64,000 bases of DNA, taken from NCBI RefSeq assembly GCF_003026285.1, contig NZ_PYOD01000001.1:372001-436000 (forward strand). The letters run 5' to 3'. The DNA is from Photobacterium profundum (GTDB lineage Bacteria > Pseudomonadota > Gammaproteobacteria > Enterobacterales > Vibrionaceae). A program made the position numbers and the translations under genes. Each line of letters begins with the position of its first letter. Positions within the stretch are counted from its first letter, which is position 1. Of the stretch, positions 52,513 to 63,438 are shown one piece after another. Below the pieces are notes generated by a model. It was not told the DNA's origin, searched no databases, and was given only the letters and a program-made list of their open reading frames with translations.

Positions 52513-52612
52513 TCGACAATTTTTTCGTCAATAAAGTGTTTTTTTAGAATATATTCATAGTATCTGTTTGACGTAGAATGTAATAATCCCTCAGCGACAA
52601 CTTTTTCGTCGC
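52513..52612. promoter_or_regulatory. Two similar 19-bp palindromic sites between CDF and LysR genes
   Basis: TCGACAATTTTTTCGTCAA (52513-52531) and GCGACAACTTTTTCGTCGC (52594-52612) share spacing and centre and are followed by the same TAAAG. They lie 81 bp apart in the divergent promoter region and are the natural binding sites for the adjacent LysR protein. Confidence 0.7.
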
Positions 52613-52695
52613 TAAAGGTGGTACTTATCTAGATTGGCATAAGCACTACTCTGTGATCGGTTAAATAACATTTGTTTGTCAGCAGGAGCATTAAA

Positions 52696-53580
52696 TTGAA
52701 AATAGCTCAGATTGAAATATTTCTTCATGCCAGTAAAACAGGATCGATAACGGAAGCGGCGCGTAAATTAAATAAGAGCCGAACAACAGTGAGTGCTTCT
52801 CTCAGCGCACTTGAAGATGATCTCGGCGTCAAATTACTCGCGCGAACAGGGAATCGTATTCAATTAACGAACATTGGTGAAAGCATTGCCAATGATTGCA
52901 CTCGCCTCTTACAAATTGCTAACGATATTAAACGAAAATGCACTCTGCATATTGATGGTGTTGAATCTGTTGTTCGTATCGCCCGTGATGATGCTTTACC
53001 TGAAACATTTTGGCGCGACACACTCAACCGCTTGAAGGAAAAGTTTCCCAATACCAGCATCTCTATCTATGCAGCTACACCACCAGAATTAGAAAATTTA
53101 GTAGAACAAGATGCCGTAGACGTTGCTTATGGTTTATTGCCAACAGAATATCGTATTCCACGTTTGCTTCATTTCGACTTAGGGCAAATTCGCATGATGT
53201 CTGTTGCTCATAAAGACCACCCTCTTAGCCAATTACGAAAAGTAACCAGTGAAGATTTCGCTCGCTATACCGAAATCATTCTTGCTTACATTGAAGATGA
53301 TAATTTAAAGACGGATATACCCAATTCGACCAACTACATCGCCCTAGCTTTTTATGAATACCTAAGCCATGCGGTTTTAGATGGGACGGGATGGTCTAAT
53401 GTTCCTGCACTGCTAATTAATGACCACTTACGTCAAGGTACAATCAAGGTTATTAAACATAACAAAGCTATGAGCTGGCAGCCTTACGGTGAAATAGTAG
53501 AAAGTGAATCACGACGCGGATTAGTTATTCAGTGGCTATCTGAACAATTAGAAGACTATTTACTTGATGTGACAGATTAA
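52696..53580 (+). CDS. LysR-type transcriptional regulator
   Basis: 294 residues from TTG 52696, which has AGGAG 8 bases upstream; a TTG at 52672 is less likely. IAQIEIFLHASKTGSITEAARKLNKSRTTVSASLSALEDDLGVKLLARTG is the LysR winged helix. The effector-binding domain follows. Divergent from the CDF transporter gene, which it likely controls. Ligand unknown. Confidence 0.9.
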   Translation: MKIAQIEIFLHASKTGSITEAARKLNKSRTTVSASLSALEDDLGVKLLARTGNRIQLTNIGESIANDCTRLLQIANDIKRKCTLHIDGVESVVRIARDDALPETFWRDTLNRLKEKFPNTSISIYAATPPELENLVEQDAVDVAYGLLPTEYRIPRLLHFDLGQIRMMSVAHKDHPLSQLRKVTSEDFARYTEIILAYIEDDNLKTDIPNSTNYIALAFYEYLSHAVLDGTGWSNVPALLINDHLRQGTIKVIKHNKAMSWQPYGEIVESESRRGLVIQWLSEQLEDYLLDVTD

Positions 53581-54012
53581 TACGCTATATATCCAATTTA
53601 GCGTGGAAATAGCCCCCATCATCTTCATTATGTGGGCTTAAAATCTACAATATTAATGAGATATCATCACTTTTCTATTAATAACGATAGTCTTATTATT
53701 AGAACACCTGTACCAAAAAAGATATTTGATCATGTAGTGTAGTCCATTAATGCAAAACCTAAAATTAGTCTTAATAAAATGTATTGTGTAAGTATGTCTT
53801 TTAAAATTACGTTGCTACACTTTTTACATCGTAAATTATAAAATGGTTGAATAGTATTGAATCTTTGATTAATCATTACCCAGCAAATAAATAGAGATGA
53901 AATACTATAAAACTTACATAAAATATACTCTGCCTCTCTAGTTAATTTATGTCAGTTATCACACCATATCTAATTAAACTTTCGTTATACGAAATTGTGG
54001 ACAGGAAGACTA
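53581..54012. other. AT-rich intergenic region before aqpZ
   Basis: 432 bp without a gene. AGGAAG at about 54002 is the ribosome site for aqpZ. No other clear element. Confidence 0.35.
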
Positions 54013-54708
54013 ATGATGATAAAAAAACTTGTTGCTGAATTCATTGGCACATTTTGGCTAGTATTAGGTGGTTGTGGTAGCGCTGTGTTAGCAGCAGCAT
54101 TTCCTGACGTAGGGATTGGCCTACTTGGTGTTGCACTTGCCTTTGGTTTAACCGTGGTGACGATGGCTTACGCTATTGGTCATATTTCAGGTTGCCACCT
54201 AAACCCTGCTGTAACTGTTGGTTTATGGTCTGGCGGTCGCTTTCCAGCAAATGAAATTATCCCTTATATTGTCTTCCAAGTTTTAGGTGCTATTGCTGGC
54301 GCATTTGTACTGTACATTATCGCAAGTGGTCAGGCTGGATTTGATCTTGCTGGCGGGCTAGCATCCAACGGATATGGTGAGCATTCACCTGGTGGTTACA
54401 CCATGTTGTCGGGCTTTGTAACCGAGTTTGTAATGACCTTTATGTTCTTGTTCATCATTCTAGGTGTTACACACAAATTAGCCACCCCTGGTATGGCAGG
54501 GTTAGCCATTGGTTTAGCGTTAACGTTAATCCACTTAATCAGTATTCCAGTTACTAATACATCGGTTAACCCTGCTCGTAGTACTGGCCCTGCAATTTTT
54601 GTGGGTGATTGGGCTATGTCTCAATTATGGCTATTCTGGGTTGCACCTATACTTGGTGCTATCGTCGCGGGTATTATCTATCGCTGGTTGTGTCCAAACG
54701 AAGATTAA
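54013..54708 (+). CDS. aqpZ: Aquaporin Z
   Basis: 231 residues from ATG 54013 (AGGAAG upstream). Six membrane helices with both NPA boxes ([12 protein letters not shown] and [13 protein letters not shown]); the arginine after the second NPA and a His in helix 5 fit a water-selective channel rather than a glycerol facilitator. Conducts water across the inner membrane. Followed by a strong terminator. Confidence 0.95.
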   Translation: MMIKKLVAEFIGTFWLVLGGCGSAVLAAAFPDVGIGLLGVALAFGLTVVTMAYAIGHISGCHLNPAVTVGLWSGGRFPANEIIPYIVFQVLGAIAGAFVLYIIASGQAGFDLAGGLASNGYGEHSPGGYTMLSGFVTEFVMTFMFLFIILGVTHKLATPGMAGLAIGLALTLIHLISIPVTNTSVNPARSTGPAIFVGDWAMSQLWLFWVAPILGAIVAGIIYRWLCPNED

Positions 54709-54743
54709 TTAGATTTAAGCTAACTCAGACACTCTTTGACCGT

Positions 54744-54775
54744 AAAAAAAGCGAGCATTCATTGCTCGCTTTTTT
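54744..54775. terminator. Bidirectional terminator after aqpZ
   Basis: AGCGAGCA (54750-54757) and TGCTCGCT (54763-54770) flanked by A7 and T6; works for aqpZ and possibly for the opposite ydiJ transcript. Confidence 0.9.
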
Positions 54776-54831
54776 ATTGCTTAATTCACTGCCGCTTTTA
54801 GATGCCAGCTCTTAAAGACTAGAGGTTACGA

Positions 54832-57800
54832 CTACGACAGTAATTGCAACAACGCCTGAACAGGGTGTCTCATTTTGATATGTTCAAAACGTTTCACCTG
54901 ACTACGGCATGAATAACCTGTCACCAAACAGCGCTCGGGATCCAACTTATCAATGTTTGGCTTCCAACTCAGATTGTAAACGCCCTTAGAGATTTCAAGT
55001 TTGTCTTTCTCATGCCCAAACGTACCTGCCATGCCACAACAACCGACAGCAACAGGCTTTAGCCCTGCCCCTAATTGATTGAAGATTGCCATCCATTCTT
55101 TTTCTGCATTAGGCATTTTGGTTTTTTCAGTACAATGCGCAAACAAGTACCAATCGTCGTTGTTATTTGCAGCATCACGTAATACATCATTCGCCTGCTC
55201 AGCCAGAAGTGGTGTTAACCATTCATGAGCCGTTAGTACATGAAAATCACCACGTGTTTCTTTCAGTACCTCTTCATACTCATCGCGATAACACAGTACA
55301 AGTGCGGGATCGACACCAACTAATGGAATACCCAAAGACGCCAATTGATTCAAAAAATCAGCCGTATTACGTGCTGTTTTTGCAAACTGACGTAAAAAGC
55401 CTTTCACATGTTGTGCTTTACCGTTGGGTTTAAATGGAACCAACATGGGTTTTTTACCTAATTTTTCAATTAAGTATACAAAATCACGGATCACTTCCGC
55501 ATCGTAATAGCTGGTAAACGGGTCTTGAACAATAAGTACGTACTGACTACGCTCTGCTTGTGACAGCGCTTGTAACCACGATAAATCAAAATGGGTAGCG
55601 TGATGGCCATCTAAGCCTTCCATCAATGTTGGCACCGACAGTGCTGGCATATCAACATAACCGATCGCTTTTTCTGTTAGCTTTTTCGACCATCCTGGTC
55701 GCATTATCGCGTTAAACGTAACAGGGGCTTTGGCCATAATCGGCAGATAGTTTTCGACATACGCCACCAAGTAATCTTTGGCCGGACGTTGATAGCGACT
55801 GTAGTAGATATTCATGAAACGAGAACGGAAACTAGGTACATCTACTTTAATCGGACATTGGCTTGCACACGCTTTACATGCAAGGCAACCGTTCATTGCT
55901 TCCATCACTTCATGAGAATAATCATACTCATTCTTGTTTGGGCCATAGGTATTTTTCAGACGATCTATAATCTGCTTTACCGTGGGCGTCGTCGTGAGCA
56001 GCTTCTGCTCCAACTCATCGGCATTAATACCTTGTTCGGCTAACTGGCGTAACCATTCACGTACTAACCCCGCACGACCTTTTGGCGAATGACGACGATC
56101 AGCTGTAATTTTCATTGATGGACACATAGGAGAGCTGGTGTCGTAATTAAAACACAAACCGTTACCATTGCATTCCATCGCTTGTTTAAAGCTATCACGC
56201 GTTGTTACTGGAATCTGACGGTCGTAGAAACCCCGTTTAACACCATCAACTTTGACTAACTCATCGCTGCTGTTTAACGGCGTACAAATTTTACCTGGAT
56301 TCATGCGATTATCAGGGTCAAATGCCGCTTTAATCCGACGTAATTCAGTAAATAGCTCGTCGCCAAAAAATGCAGGACCATACTCAGAGCGGAAACCTTT
56401 ACCGTGTTCCCCCCACATTAAGCCACCATATTTCGCGACTAAAGCAACAACTTGGTCTGAAATTTCTTTCATGGTGCGTTCTTGCTCAGGATCGCACATA
56501 TCTAATGCTGGTCGAACGTGTAACACACCAGCATCAACGTGACCAAACATGCCGTAATCAAGTTTTTTATCGTCTAAAAGTTGACGAAATTCAACAATGA
56601 AATCGGCTAAATTTTCAGGTGGCACGCAAGTATCTTCGGCGAAAGCAATCGGCTTTTTATTGCCTTGTACTGCCCCCAATAAACCCACCGCTTTTTTACG
56701 CATGGTGTAAATTTTTTGAATACTTGCCAGCTCATCACATACTTGATATCCGATTAAACCATCTTTTTGCTGTTCGATGAGAATATCTAGCTTTACGCAT
56801 AAATCGATAACTTGGCGTTGGTTTTCTTGAGGGTCATTATTGGCAAACTCCACCATATTAATACCCAGCATATCTTTACCCGGTACATCGGTGAGTAAAT
56901 CACTAACGGTATTCCAAACAATATCTTGCTTAGCAAAATTCAAAACGCGTGAATCGACAGTCTCTACCGATAACGCTTGAGCCTCTACCATCATAGGCGC
57001 ACTACGTAACGCAGAATCGAAGCTGTCGTACTTTATGTTGACTAAAGTACGAGACTTAGGAATAGAGGTAATATTGAGCTTGGCTTCAGCAACAAAGGCT
57101 AACGACCCTTCAGCACCACATAAAAGACGGGCGATATCGAATGTTTCAACGTTCTCATCAAACACATTTTTAAGATCATAACCCGTTAAAAAGCGATTTA
57201 ACGGAGGAAACTTATCAACAATCTGTTGGCGTTTTTCGCGACATACCGTGGATGAAGTGTTAATAGCATTACCGACAAAGCTGACATCATTCGCATAACG
57301 AGCAACACCGTTACTGTCTAGCGGCTCGGTTTCTAATATTGAGCCATCGACCAATACGGCTTTCAGGGCTAATACATGATCCGATGTTTTACCGTACTTT
57401 AACGACCCCTGACCTGATGCATCGGTACTAATCATACCGCCAATAGTTGCCCGGTTACTGGTTGATAAATCGGGCGAAAAGAAGAAACCATAAGGACGTA
57501 GAGCATCATTCAATTGGTCTTTAATTGTACCGGTTTGAACTCTTACCCACCCCTCCTCAGCATTCACTTCTAGGATTTGGTTCATATGCCGAGATAAGTC
57601 AACAATGATGCCCGGTGTTAATGATTGGCCATTAGTACCCGTACCACCACCACGCGGTGAAAACGTTACTTTTTTATACGCCTCTTTTTGACCAAGTTGA
57701 CCTATTAGGGATAAGTCATTCACTGAACGAGGAAGCACAACGGCTTGTGGCAAGAGTTGATAAACACTATTGTCGGTAGCGACAGCAAGACGGCTCGCGT

Positions 57801-57903
57801 AACTTTTTTCAATATCGCCGGTGAATCCAGCAGATTCTAATTCAGTCAGATAACACAGTACGACGTCGTCGATACTACTCTGATATGTCAATACAGGTAA
57901 CAT
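54832..57903 (-). CDS. ydiJ: YdiJ-type FAD/Fe-S oxidoreductase
   Basis: 1023 residues, the length of E. coli YdiJ. The FAD-binding domain (about 45-270; FSPRGGGTGTNGQSLTPGIIVDLS), FAD-oxidase C-terminal domain (about 290-540; GMFGHVDAGVLHVRP, WGEHGKGFRSEY), an Fe-S segment (CLACKACASQCPIKV near 670) and a Cys-rich C-terminal region (VGCCGMAGTFGHE) match. It oxidises a 2-hydroxy acid, probably D-2-hydroxyglutarate or D-lactate, at the inner membrane; the substrate is from family knowledge. Confidence 0.9.
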   Translation of the reverse strand: MLPVLTYQSSIDDVVLCYLTELESAGFTGDIEKSYASRLAVATDNSVYQLLPQAVVLPRSVNDLSLIGQLGQKEAYKKVTFSPRGGGTGTNGQSLTPGIIVDLSRHMNQILEVNAEEGWVRVQTGTIKDQLNDALRPYGFFFSPDLSTSNRATIGGMISTDASGQGSLKYGKTSDHVLALKAVLVDGSILETEPLDSNGVARYANDVSFVGNAINTSSTVCREKRQQIVDKFPPLNRFLTGYDLKNVFDENVETFDIARLLCGAEGSLAFVAEAKLNITSIPKSRTLVNIKYDSFDSALRSAPMMVEAQALSVETVDSRVLNFAKQDIVWNTVSDLLTDVPGKDMLGINMVEFANNDPQENQRQVIDLCVKLDILIEQQKDGLIGYQVCDELASIQKIYTMRKKAVGLLGAVQGNKKPIAFAEDTCVPPENLADFIVEFRQLLDDKKLDYGMFGHVDAGVLHVRPALDMCDPEQERTMKEISDQVVALVAKYGGLMWGEHGKGFRSEYGPAFFGDELFTELRRIKAAFDPDNRMNPGKICTPLNSSDELVKVDGVKRGFYDRQIPVTTRDSFKQAMECNGNGLCFNYDTSSPMCPSMKITADRRHSPKGRAGLVREWLRQLAEQGINADELEQKLLTTTPTVKQIIDRLKNTYGPNKNEYDYSHEVMEAMNGCLACKACASQCPIKVDVPSFRSRFMNIYYSRYQRPAKDYLVAYVENYLPIMAKAPVTFNAIMRPGWSKKLTEKAIGYVDMPALSVPTLMEGLDGHHATHFDLSWLQALSQAERSQYVLIVQDPFTSYYDAEVIRDFVYLIEKLGKKPMLVPFKPNGKAQHVKGFLRQFAKTARNTADFLNQLASLGIPLVGVDPALVLCYRDEYEEVLKETRGDFHVLTAHEWLTPLLAEQANDVLRDAANNNDDWYLFAHCTEKTKMPNAEKEWMAIFNQLGAGLKPVAVGCCGMAGTFGHEKDKLEISKGVYNLSWKPNIDKLDPERCLVTGYSCRSQVKRFEHIKMRHPVQALLQLLS

Positions 57904-58082
57904 TGCTCTCCCTCTCCAGTGTCTTTATCGTATCCTACGAAGACTGGCTTGTTATATTTGTCAAAATAGAAATAATTTATCTATAGCCACTTTACCTCAC
58001 TCTTTATCTTAAACAAAGTGTGATCAAGCTCAATGCTGTTCAATAAAATTACGCATTATCAATATATGCTTTTAAAAAACAA

Positions 58083-59642
58083 TCATTCTTTTGCTAACTT
58101 TTTATATAGCACCGAGGGAACAATTACCGCCCAGCCAATTGTCACAACAGACCCTATAGAGTTTATCACCACAACAATCAAGCTAACCGTAGAGCGGTGT
58201 GCAAGAGATGAAACAAAGTAACCAATCACAACAATACCAATCAACGTTATTAATGCAGTTACAAAACGGTTAAACACAGATAATGTAATCGAGTATTTAG
58301 GCACAAATTCAATACTTAAGAAAATGGCTAATAGTGCAGAGAATAAATAAACATGATCTGGCAGCTGAGTAACGCTAGCAATAACACCAACCAAGATCAT
58401 TGTCCCCAACCAAAACCATTTACTTGCAATACTATCTTTTAATGGTATTTCATTGGAATGGCGCCATTTACGCCATAGAATGACAATCACAATACCCAGA
58501 ATAATACTGGCAATCGTATCACTCATATAATGTACGCCATACCATACTCTAGCAATAGCTTGACCAATGATCATAAGTACAATGAAGAGTGTAAATAATG
58601 AGATACTCTTTGGCCTTTTTGCAATACTGTTCTTCTCACGTACAAAGCACCACAACATACCCCACAACACAGTCGCCATTAGTGTATGTCCACTAGGAAA
58701 GCTAAAGCCATAAGCATTTGTTTGCTGTAATTCCGGCACAATGTAAAAAGGTCTTGGGGAGGCAACACCATTCTTTAATAAAGAAGATATAAATATAACG
58801 CCTACTAATATCACTAATAGCTGCAATAAGGCCATTGGTCCATAAAGAGCAATTACGACTATGGTGACGAATAAAAGGAAATACGCTTCACCGGGTAAAT
58901 TAACGACTGTCATCGTTACATCAAACAATGATTTAATAATATTTGACTGTGATTTAACCCATTGCTGAAAATCATTCATTAGCGTTAATTCAAAGCGATG
59001 TAAGGCATTCACTTTATCACTCAAATCAGAATAAACTGTTATCTCACTATTTGGCGTATTCTTAATCCACTTAGCCAGTAGATTCGTGTCATCAGGGTAT
59101 CGATACTCATCACTACTCACGTTGTCAGGGTCGATTAAATAAACTCGCTTTACTTCTTTGCCGAAGTGCTCTGCAAACCACGAGGCTACAACCGTATAAT
59201 TTCGATGATCATCCCGTGAAGACACTAAAATGGGTGTATCAGTCACACAGCTGTATATAGCAGCACGTCCACGGTATTGCAGTAATTTATCAATGGAAAC
59301 CACCAGCCCAGTTTCTTCAAGCGCTTCACGAACAGCGGCTTCTTTTGCCGTATTTTCGGGATCAATATATCCACCTGGTAACGATAGCTTTTTGGTAATA
59401 ACTTCCGACAACATCACAATTTTATCGTCATGGCGAATGACACAAACCGCCCCTACAATCCCTTCAGGAACTATATTTTTTTGTACGATCTCTTTATCTA
59501 CAACACTGTCTAACAAAAACTCTCCATCCCGAGAAAGGCTGTTATTACTTACTGATGTTGCATAACTTAAAGAGGAAAAAAGCAAAAAGAAAAAGCTGAG
59601 TAGCCATACAGAGAAAATAGATGTCTTGGTGTTATAAAACAC
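58083..59642 (-). CDS. Nudix hydrolase-PAP2 phosphatase fusion
   Basis: 519 residues. After an N-terminal signal/anchor helix (about 10-28) comes a Nudix domain with box GGYIDPENTAKEAAVREALEETG (near 90-112). Six membrane helices follow, carrying the PAP2 triad KNGVASPRP, SFPSGH and ARVWYGVHYMSD. It should hydrolyse a nucleoside-diphosphate derivative outside the inner membrane and also dephosphorylate a lipid or lipid-linked phosphate. Both catalytic sets look complete. Confidence 0.9.
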   Translation of the reverse strand: MFYNTKTSIFSVWLLSFFFLLFSSLSYATSVSNNSLSRDGEFLLDSVVDKEIVQKNIVPEGIVGAVCVIRHDDKIVMLSEVITKKLSLPGGYIDPENTAKEAAVREALEETGLVVSIDKLLQYRGRAAIYSCVTDTPILVSSRDDHRNYTVVASWFAEHFGKEVKRVYLIDPDNVSSDEYRYPDDTNLLAKWIKNTPNSEITVYSDLSDKVNALHRFELTLMNDFQQWVKSQSNIIKSLFDVTMTVVNLPGEAYFLLFVTIVVIALYGPMALLQLLVILVGVIFISSLLKNGVASPRPFYIVPELQQTNAYGFSFPSGHTLMATVLWGMLWCFVREKNSIAKRPKSISLFTLFIVLMIIGQAIARVWYGVHYMSDTIASIILGIVIVILWRKWRHSNEIPLKDSIASKWFWLGTMILVGVIASVTQLPDHVYLFSALLAIFLSIEFVPKYSITLSVFNRFVTALITLIGIVVIGYFVSSLAHRSTVSLIVVVINSIGSVVTIGWAVIVPSVLYKKLAKE

Positions 59643-59995
59643 GGGATAGCCTTATCGATAAGTCATTGATCTTATACCATCTTACCTATCTTTATAGTAA
59701 TCGTCATTCTGATTACAGCAAGAAATGCTTTCGTAAAACATCTATTGCCACATTCGCCGTTGAATCGTAGAAGATTATATAACCGCAATTGACGCACTCC
59801 ATCACCTTATAAATTGTTTGCTCAATCACATTCTTAAAAAAGTCAGCACTACAATCAACGACATTGATTCCAAAGAATAAACCCATTAGGAACTATTGAT
59901 AATATTTATAGGTAACCTGTTAAACATACCTATAACAATAAATCTAACTCCACTTCCCTTATGTAGATTCTATTTATTAATAAGGCATACCAATA
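59643..59995. other. Divergent promoter region, no gene seen
   Basis: 353 bp between the Nudix-PAP2 gene and the amylase gene. AATAAGG before ATG 59996 is the amylase ribosome site. No clear operator. Confidence 0.35.
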
Positions 59996-61420
59996 ATGAC
60001 AATAACGTTAGGAACATCCTTTGCACGCGCCTCTGTGCTTACCACCGCAATCATAGGTAGCAGTTTCTTTGCCACTTCAGTGCAAGCCGATACCATTTTG
60101 CATGCATTTAACTGGTCATACAGCGACATTACACTACAAGCCAAGAGCATCGCACAGGCTGGCTATAAAAAAGTGCTTATTTCCCCCCCGCTGAAATCAT
60201 CTGGCGATGAATGGTGGGCACGCTACCAGCCGCAAGACATTCGCTTAATCGACTCACCAGTCGGTAACAAAGAAGACTTACAAAAACTGATTGCCGCCTT
60301 TAAAGCTGAAGGTGTTGAAGTCTATGCCGACATCGTGCTCAATCACATGGCGAATGAAAGCTGGAAACGTAACGACCTTAATTACCCTGGCAGTGATCTG
60401 TTGACGCAATACAGCCAAAATATGGATTACATGAACAAACAGAAATTATTTGGGGATCTGACCCAAGGCAATTTCTCTGCCAATGACTTCCACCCTGCTG
60501 GATGTATTACCGACTGGGGCAATCCGGGACACGTGCAGTATTGGCGCTTATGCGGCGGTAACGGTGACACTGGTTTACCAGATTTAGACCCTAATAATTG
60601 GGTGGTGAGCCAACAGCGTTTATACCTGCAAGCATTGAAAACCATGGGTATTAAAGGGTTTCGTGTTGATGCTGTAAAACACATGAGCGAATACCAAATA
60701 AATCAAGTGTTCACTCCTGAAATCACAGCCGGTATGCATGTATTTGGTGAGGTGATCACCAGTGGTGGAAAAGGCACTAACGATTACGATGTTTTCTTAC
60801 AGCCTTATCTGAATAATACAGATCATGGCGCTTATGATTTCCCGCTATTTTCTTCTATTCGAAATGCTTTTTCTTACAATGGCAGCATGAGCCAGTTACA
60901 TGATCCGCAAGCATACGGACAAGCGCTAGCAAATGATCGTGCCATCACTTTTACCATTACTCACGATATTCCAACCAATGATGGTTTCCGCTATCAGATA
61001 ATGGATAAGACTAACGAAAAACTCGCTTACGCCTATATTCTGGGTAAAAACGGCGGTACCCCTCTCATCTATAGCGATGCGCTTAAGCCTGAAGAAGATA
61101 AAGACAACGGCCGTTGGCGTGATGTGTGGAATAACGCTGATATGGTAAGCATGATTCGCTTTCACAACGTGATGCAGGGCAAGTCGATGGAAACCTTGTA
61201 CAGCGATAAATGCCTGCTTATCTTTAAACGTGATAAAGCAGGGCTAGTAGCCATCAACAAATGTAGCGAAGCTCGCAGTTACACAATCGACACCTATCGC
61301 TACGAATTTAACTGGTATCAACCTTACATTGATGTGCTCAGTGGCAGCAGTGAAACCATTACTTCACAAAACCACAGCTTAACCATCCCAGCGCAAACCG
61401 CTCGGATGTGGATGCAATAA
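59996..61420 (+). CDS. Secreted alpha-amylase (GH13)
   Basis: 474 residues. The signal peptide ends near 31 (SVQA-DTILHAFNWSY). GH13 barrel motifs: DIVLNHMA (region I), GFRVDAVKHM with the nucleophile Asp near 225 (II), FGEVITSG with the acid/base Glu near 251 (III) and FTITHDIP (IV). It breaks alpha-1,4 glucan bonds outside the cytosol. Length fits a catalytic barrel plus small C domain, with no starch-binding module. Monocistronic. Confidence 0.93.
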   Translation: MTITLGTSFARASVLTTAIIGSSFFATSVQADTILHAFNWSYSDITLQAKSIAQAGYKKVLISPPLKSSGDEWWARYQPQDIRLIDSPVGNKEDLQKLIAAFKAEGVEVYADIVLNHMANESWKRNDLNYPGSDLLTQYSQNMDYMNKQKLFGDLTQGNFSANDFHPAGCITDWGNPGHVQYWRLCGGNGDTGLPDLDPNNWVVSQQRLYLQALKTMGIKGFRVDAVKHMSEYQINQVFTPEITAGMHVFGEVITSGGKGTNDYDVFLQPYLNNTDHGAYDFPLFSSIRNAFSYNGSMSQLHDPQAYGQALANDRAITFTITHDIPTNDGFRYQIMDKTNEKLAYAYILGKNGGTPLIYSDALKPEEDKDNGRWRDVWNNADMVSMIRFHNVMQGKSMETLYSDKCLLIFKRDKAGLVAINKCSEARSYTIDTYRYEFNWYQPYIDVLSGSSETITSQNHSLTIPAQTARMWMQ

Positions 61421-61943
61421 CCGATTTGAGTTTGTTTGATTTGCCTCATTAAGTGATTACACACCCTTGATGAGGCGAACCATAACCAACTAGAAACAGT
61501 TTATTTTTCAGAAAACATCATCAGTATATTTTAGGTTTATGTCGGCATTTTACAGCTGGTTCTATTTTTTTATTTTAAATATTAAACTAACTGTAACAAA
61601 TGGTGACTAATATAATGGAAGATGATTAAGGAAATCAGATCAACAAATGAAAATGAATATATCACTTTTCATTTAACAAAAATAAAGTTAAAGTAATTAC
61701 TCTATTTTACGGAATGGTACTATATTCAATTAAACTCATTTGAAGATTACATGCGAAAACCGTCAAGCATACTCACCACCATTATTACGCCCACTAATAA
61801 CAACAAAATAAAAACGATTAATTTTCATTTCGAATTTTTTATTCCATTATTAAACTGGTCTGATTTGTTTTAATATATTCAACTTTTAAAATCCTATCCA
61901 AATTTGGCATTCGCCAAAAAATAAATATAAGAATTATTAAATA
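61421..61943. other. Long AT-rich region before the FadL-family gene
   Basis: 523 bp without a gene. Very AT-rich; probably an elongated control region, but no operator is certain. Confidence 0.35.
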
Positions 61944-63146
61944 ATGAACAAGAAGCGTCTGTTAACTCAAGCTATCGTTGCGGCGATCGCTCTTTCTTCT
62001 ACACAAGCAATGGCAGCAGGTTTTCAACTTAATAGTCAATCTGCAACAGGTCTCGGTCGTGCATTTGCGGGCGATGCGGTAATCGCTGATAACGCATCTG
62101 TGATTTCACGTAACGCAGCTGCAATGACAATGTTTAAAGAAACAAGCATGTCTATCGGCTTCACGGTTATTGATACTGATGTATCAGTAAAAGATGCATC
62201 GTATAAACACTTACCTAATCACACTTTTGGGGCTGACGACATTGGCAGCACGAGTGTTGTACCCAATTTTTACATAGTGTCACCAATCAACGATAAAATG
62301 GCTTGGGGTATTTCTGCATACTCTAATTTCGGCACTGGTACTGAATTTTCAAGCGATTTCAAAGCACCTTTATTGGGCGGTACTACCGAAGTAATGAGTA
62401 TGAACTTCGGAGCAAGCCTTGCTTACCGCTTAAATGAACAGTGGAGTATTGGTGGTGGTCTCGATCTAATTTATGGTCAAGGTAAACTGAAACGTGACCT
62501 AGGGCCAATCAACGCGCTTGATGCTGAAGCCGATGGTTTTGCTCTTGGTTTCAACCTAGGAACAGTTTACGAATTAAACGAGAATAACCGATTTGGCTTA
62601 AGCTATCGTTACAGCCCAACACTTGAAGCTGAAGGTGATATTCATTACGCGGGTAATGATACAGACAAATTAAGCGTACCTTTACCAGATATGGTGGAGT
62701 TCTCTGGTTACCACCTGCTGACTGAAAAATTTGCTGCACACTACAGCCTACAGTGGGTCGGTTGGGGTGCTTTCGATAAAGTCGAGACTAATGGCACCAC
62801 AATTAAAGATTACAACTGGAAAGATGCTGGCCACGCCTCTATTGGTGGTACTTACTACCTAAACAACGACTGGGCGCTACGTGCAGGTTACATGTACGAT
62901 ATCTCAGCTGCTGATGAAGACAAATCACTATCAATTCCTGATTCAGACCGCCAGTGGTTCTCAGCTGGTTTCACATACAACATCAACAGTAAGTCGAATA
63001 TTGATTTCGGTGCAACTTATTTACTGGGTCAAGATGTTGATGTAACCGAACAAGTAATCGCAGGCCAACCTCTTGCTGGCACAGTATCAGCAACAACGCG
63101 CGCAAATGCGATACTTGTTGGTCTTCAGTACAGCCGCTCTTTCTAA
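61944..63146 (+). CDS. FadL-family outer-membrane fatty-acid transporter
   Basis: 400 residues. Signal peptide MNKKRLLTQAIVAAIALSSTQAMA, then AGFQLNSQSATGLGRAFAGDAVIADNASVISRNAAAM, the FadL N-terminal hatch pattern. The remaining beta strands end in QYSRSF with a terminal Phe. Imports long-chain fatty acids or other hydrophobic compounds across the outer membrane. Vibrionaceae usually have several FadL copies, so the exact substrate is open. Confidence 0.92.
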   Translation: MNKKRLLTQAIVAAIALSSTQAMAAGFQLNSQSATGLGRAFAGDAVIADNASVISRNAAAMTMFKETSMSIGFTVIDTDVSVKDASYKHLPNHTFGADDIGSTSVVPNFYIVSPINDKMAWGISAYSNFGTGTEFSSDFKAPLLGGTTEVMSMNFGASLAYRLNEQWSIGGGLDLIYGQGKLKRDLGPINALDAEADGFALGFNLGTVYELNENNRFGLSYRYSPTLEAEGDIHYAGNDTDKLSVPLPDMVEFSGYHLLTEKFAAHYSLQWVGWGAFDKVETNGTTIKDYNWKDAGHASIGGTYYLNNDWALRAGYMYDISAADEDKSLSIPDSDRQWFSAGFTYNINSKSNIDFGATYLLGQDVDVTEQVIAGQPLAGTVSATTRANAILVGLQYSRSF

Positions 63147-63169
63147 ATAAAAATAAGAAAGATACAAAC

Positions 63170-63215
63170 AACAGAGCCCTTCGCTTTTTTAAAAAATATG
63201 CGTCAGGGCTTTGTT
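63170..63215 (+). terminator. Likely terminator after the FadL-family gene
   Basis: AACAGAGCCCT (63170-63180) can pair with AGGGCTTTGTT (63205-63215) with one G-U pair. A T6/A6 stretch lies in the loop; no long T-run follows. Confidence 0.45.
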
Positions 63216-63438
63216 AATCAAACAAGATTTTATCACTCACACCTACAATATACTTTGTTGTATTAGTATAATTACATCAACGTCAAACTTTCTTGTAATA
63301 TATTGATATAAAATATATTAAATCATCTAGCTATATTTTCCTTAATACCGTCTCTAGCTTAAAATTACCTGTAAATTTTTGGTTTCTTTCGGACTCAAGG
63401 TCTATGATTTAACTATTGAACCTTATTTGGGTTTAGAT

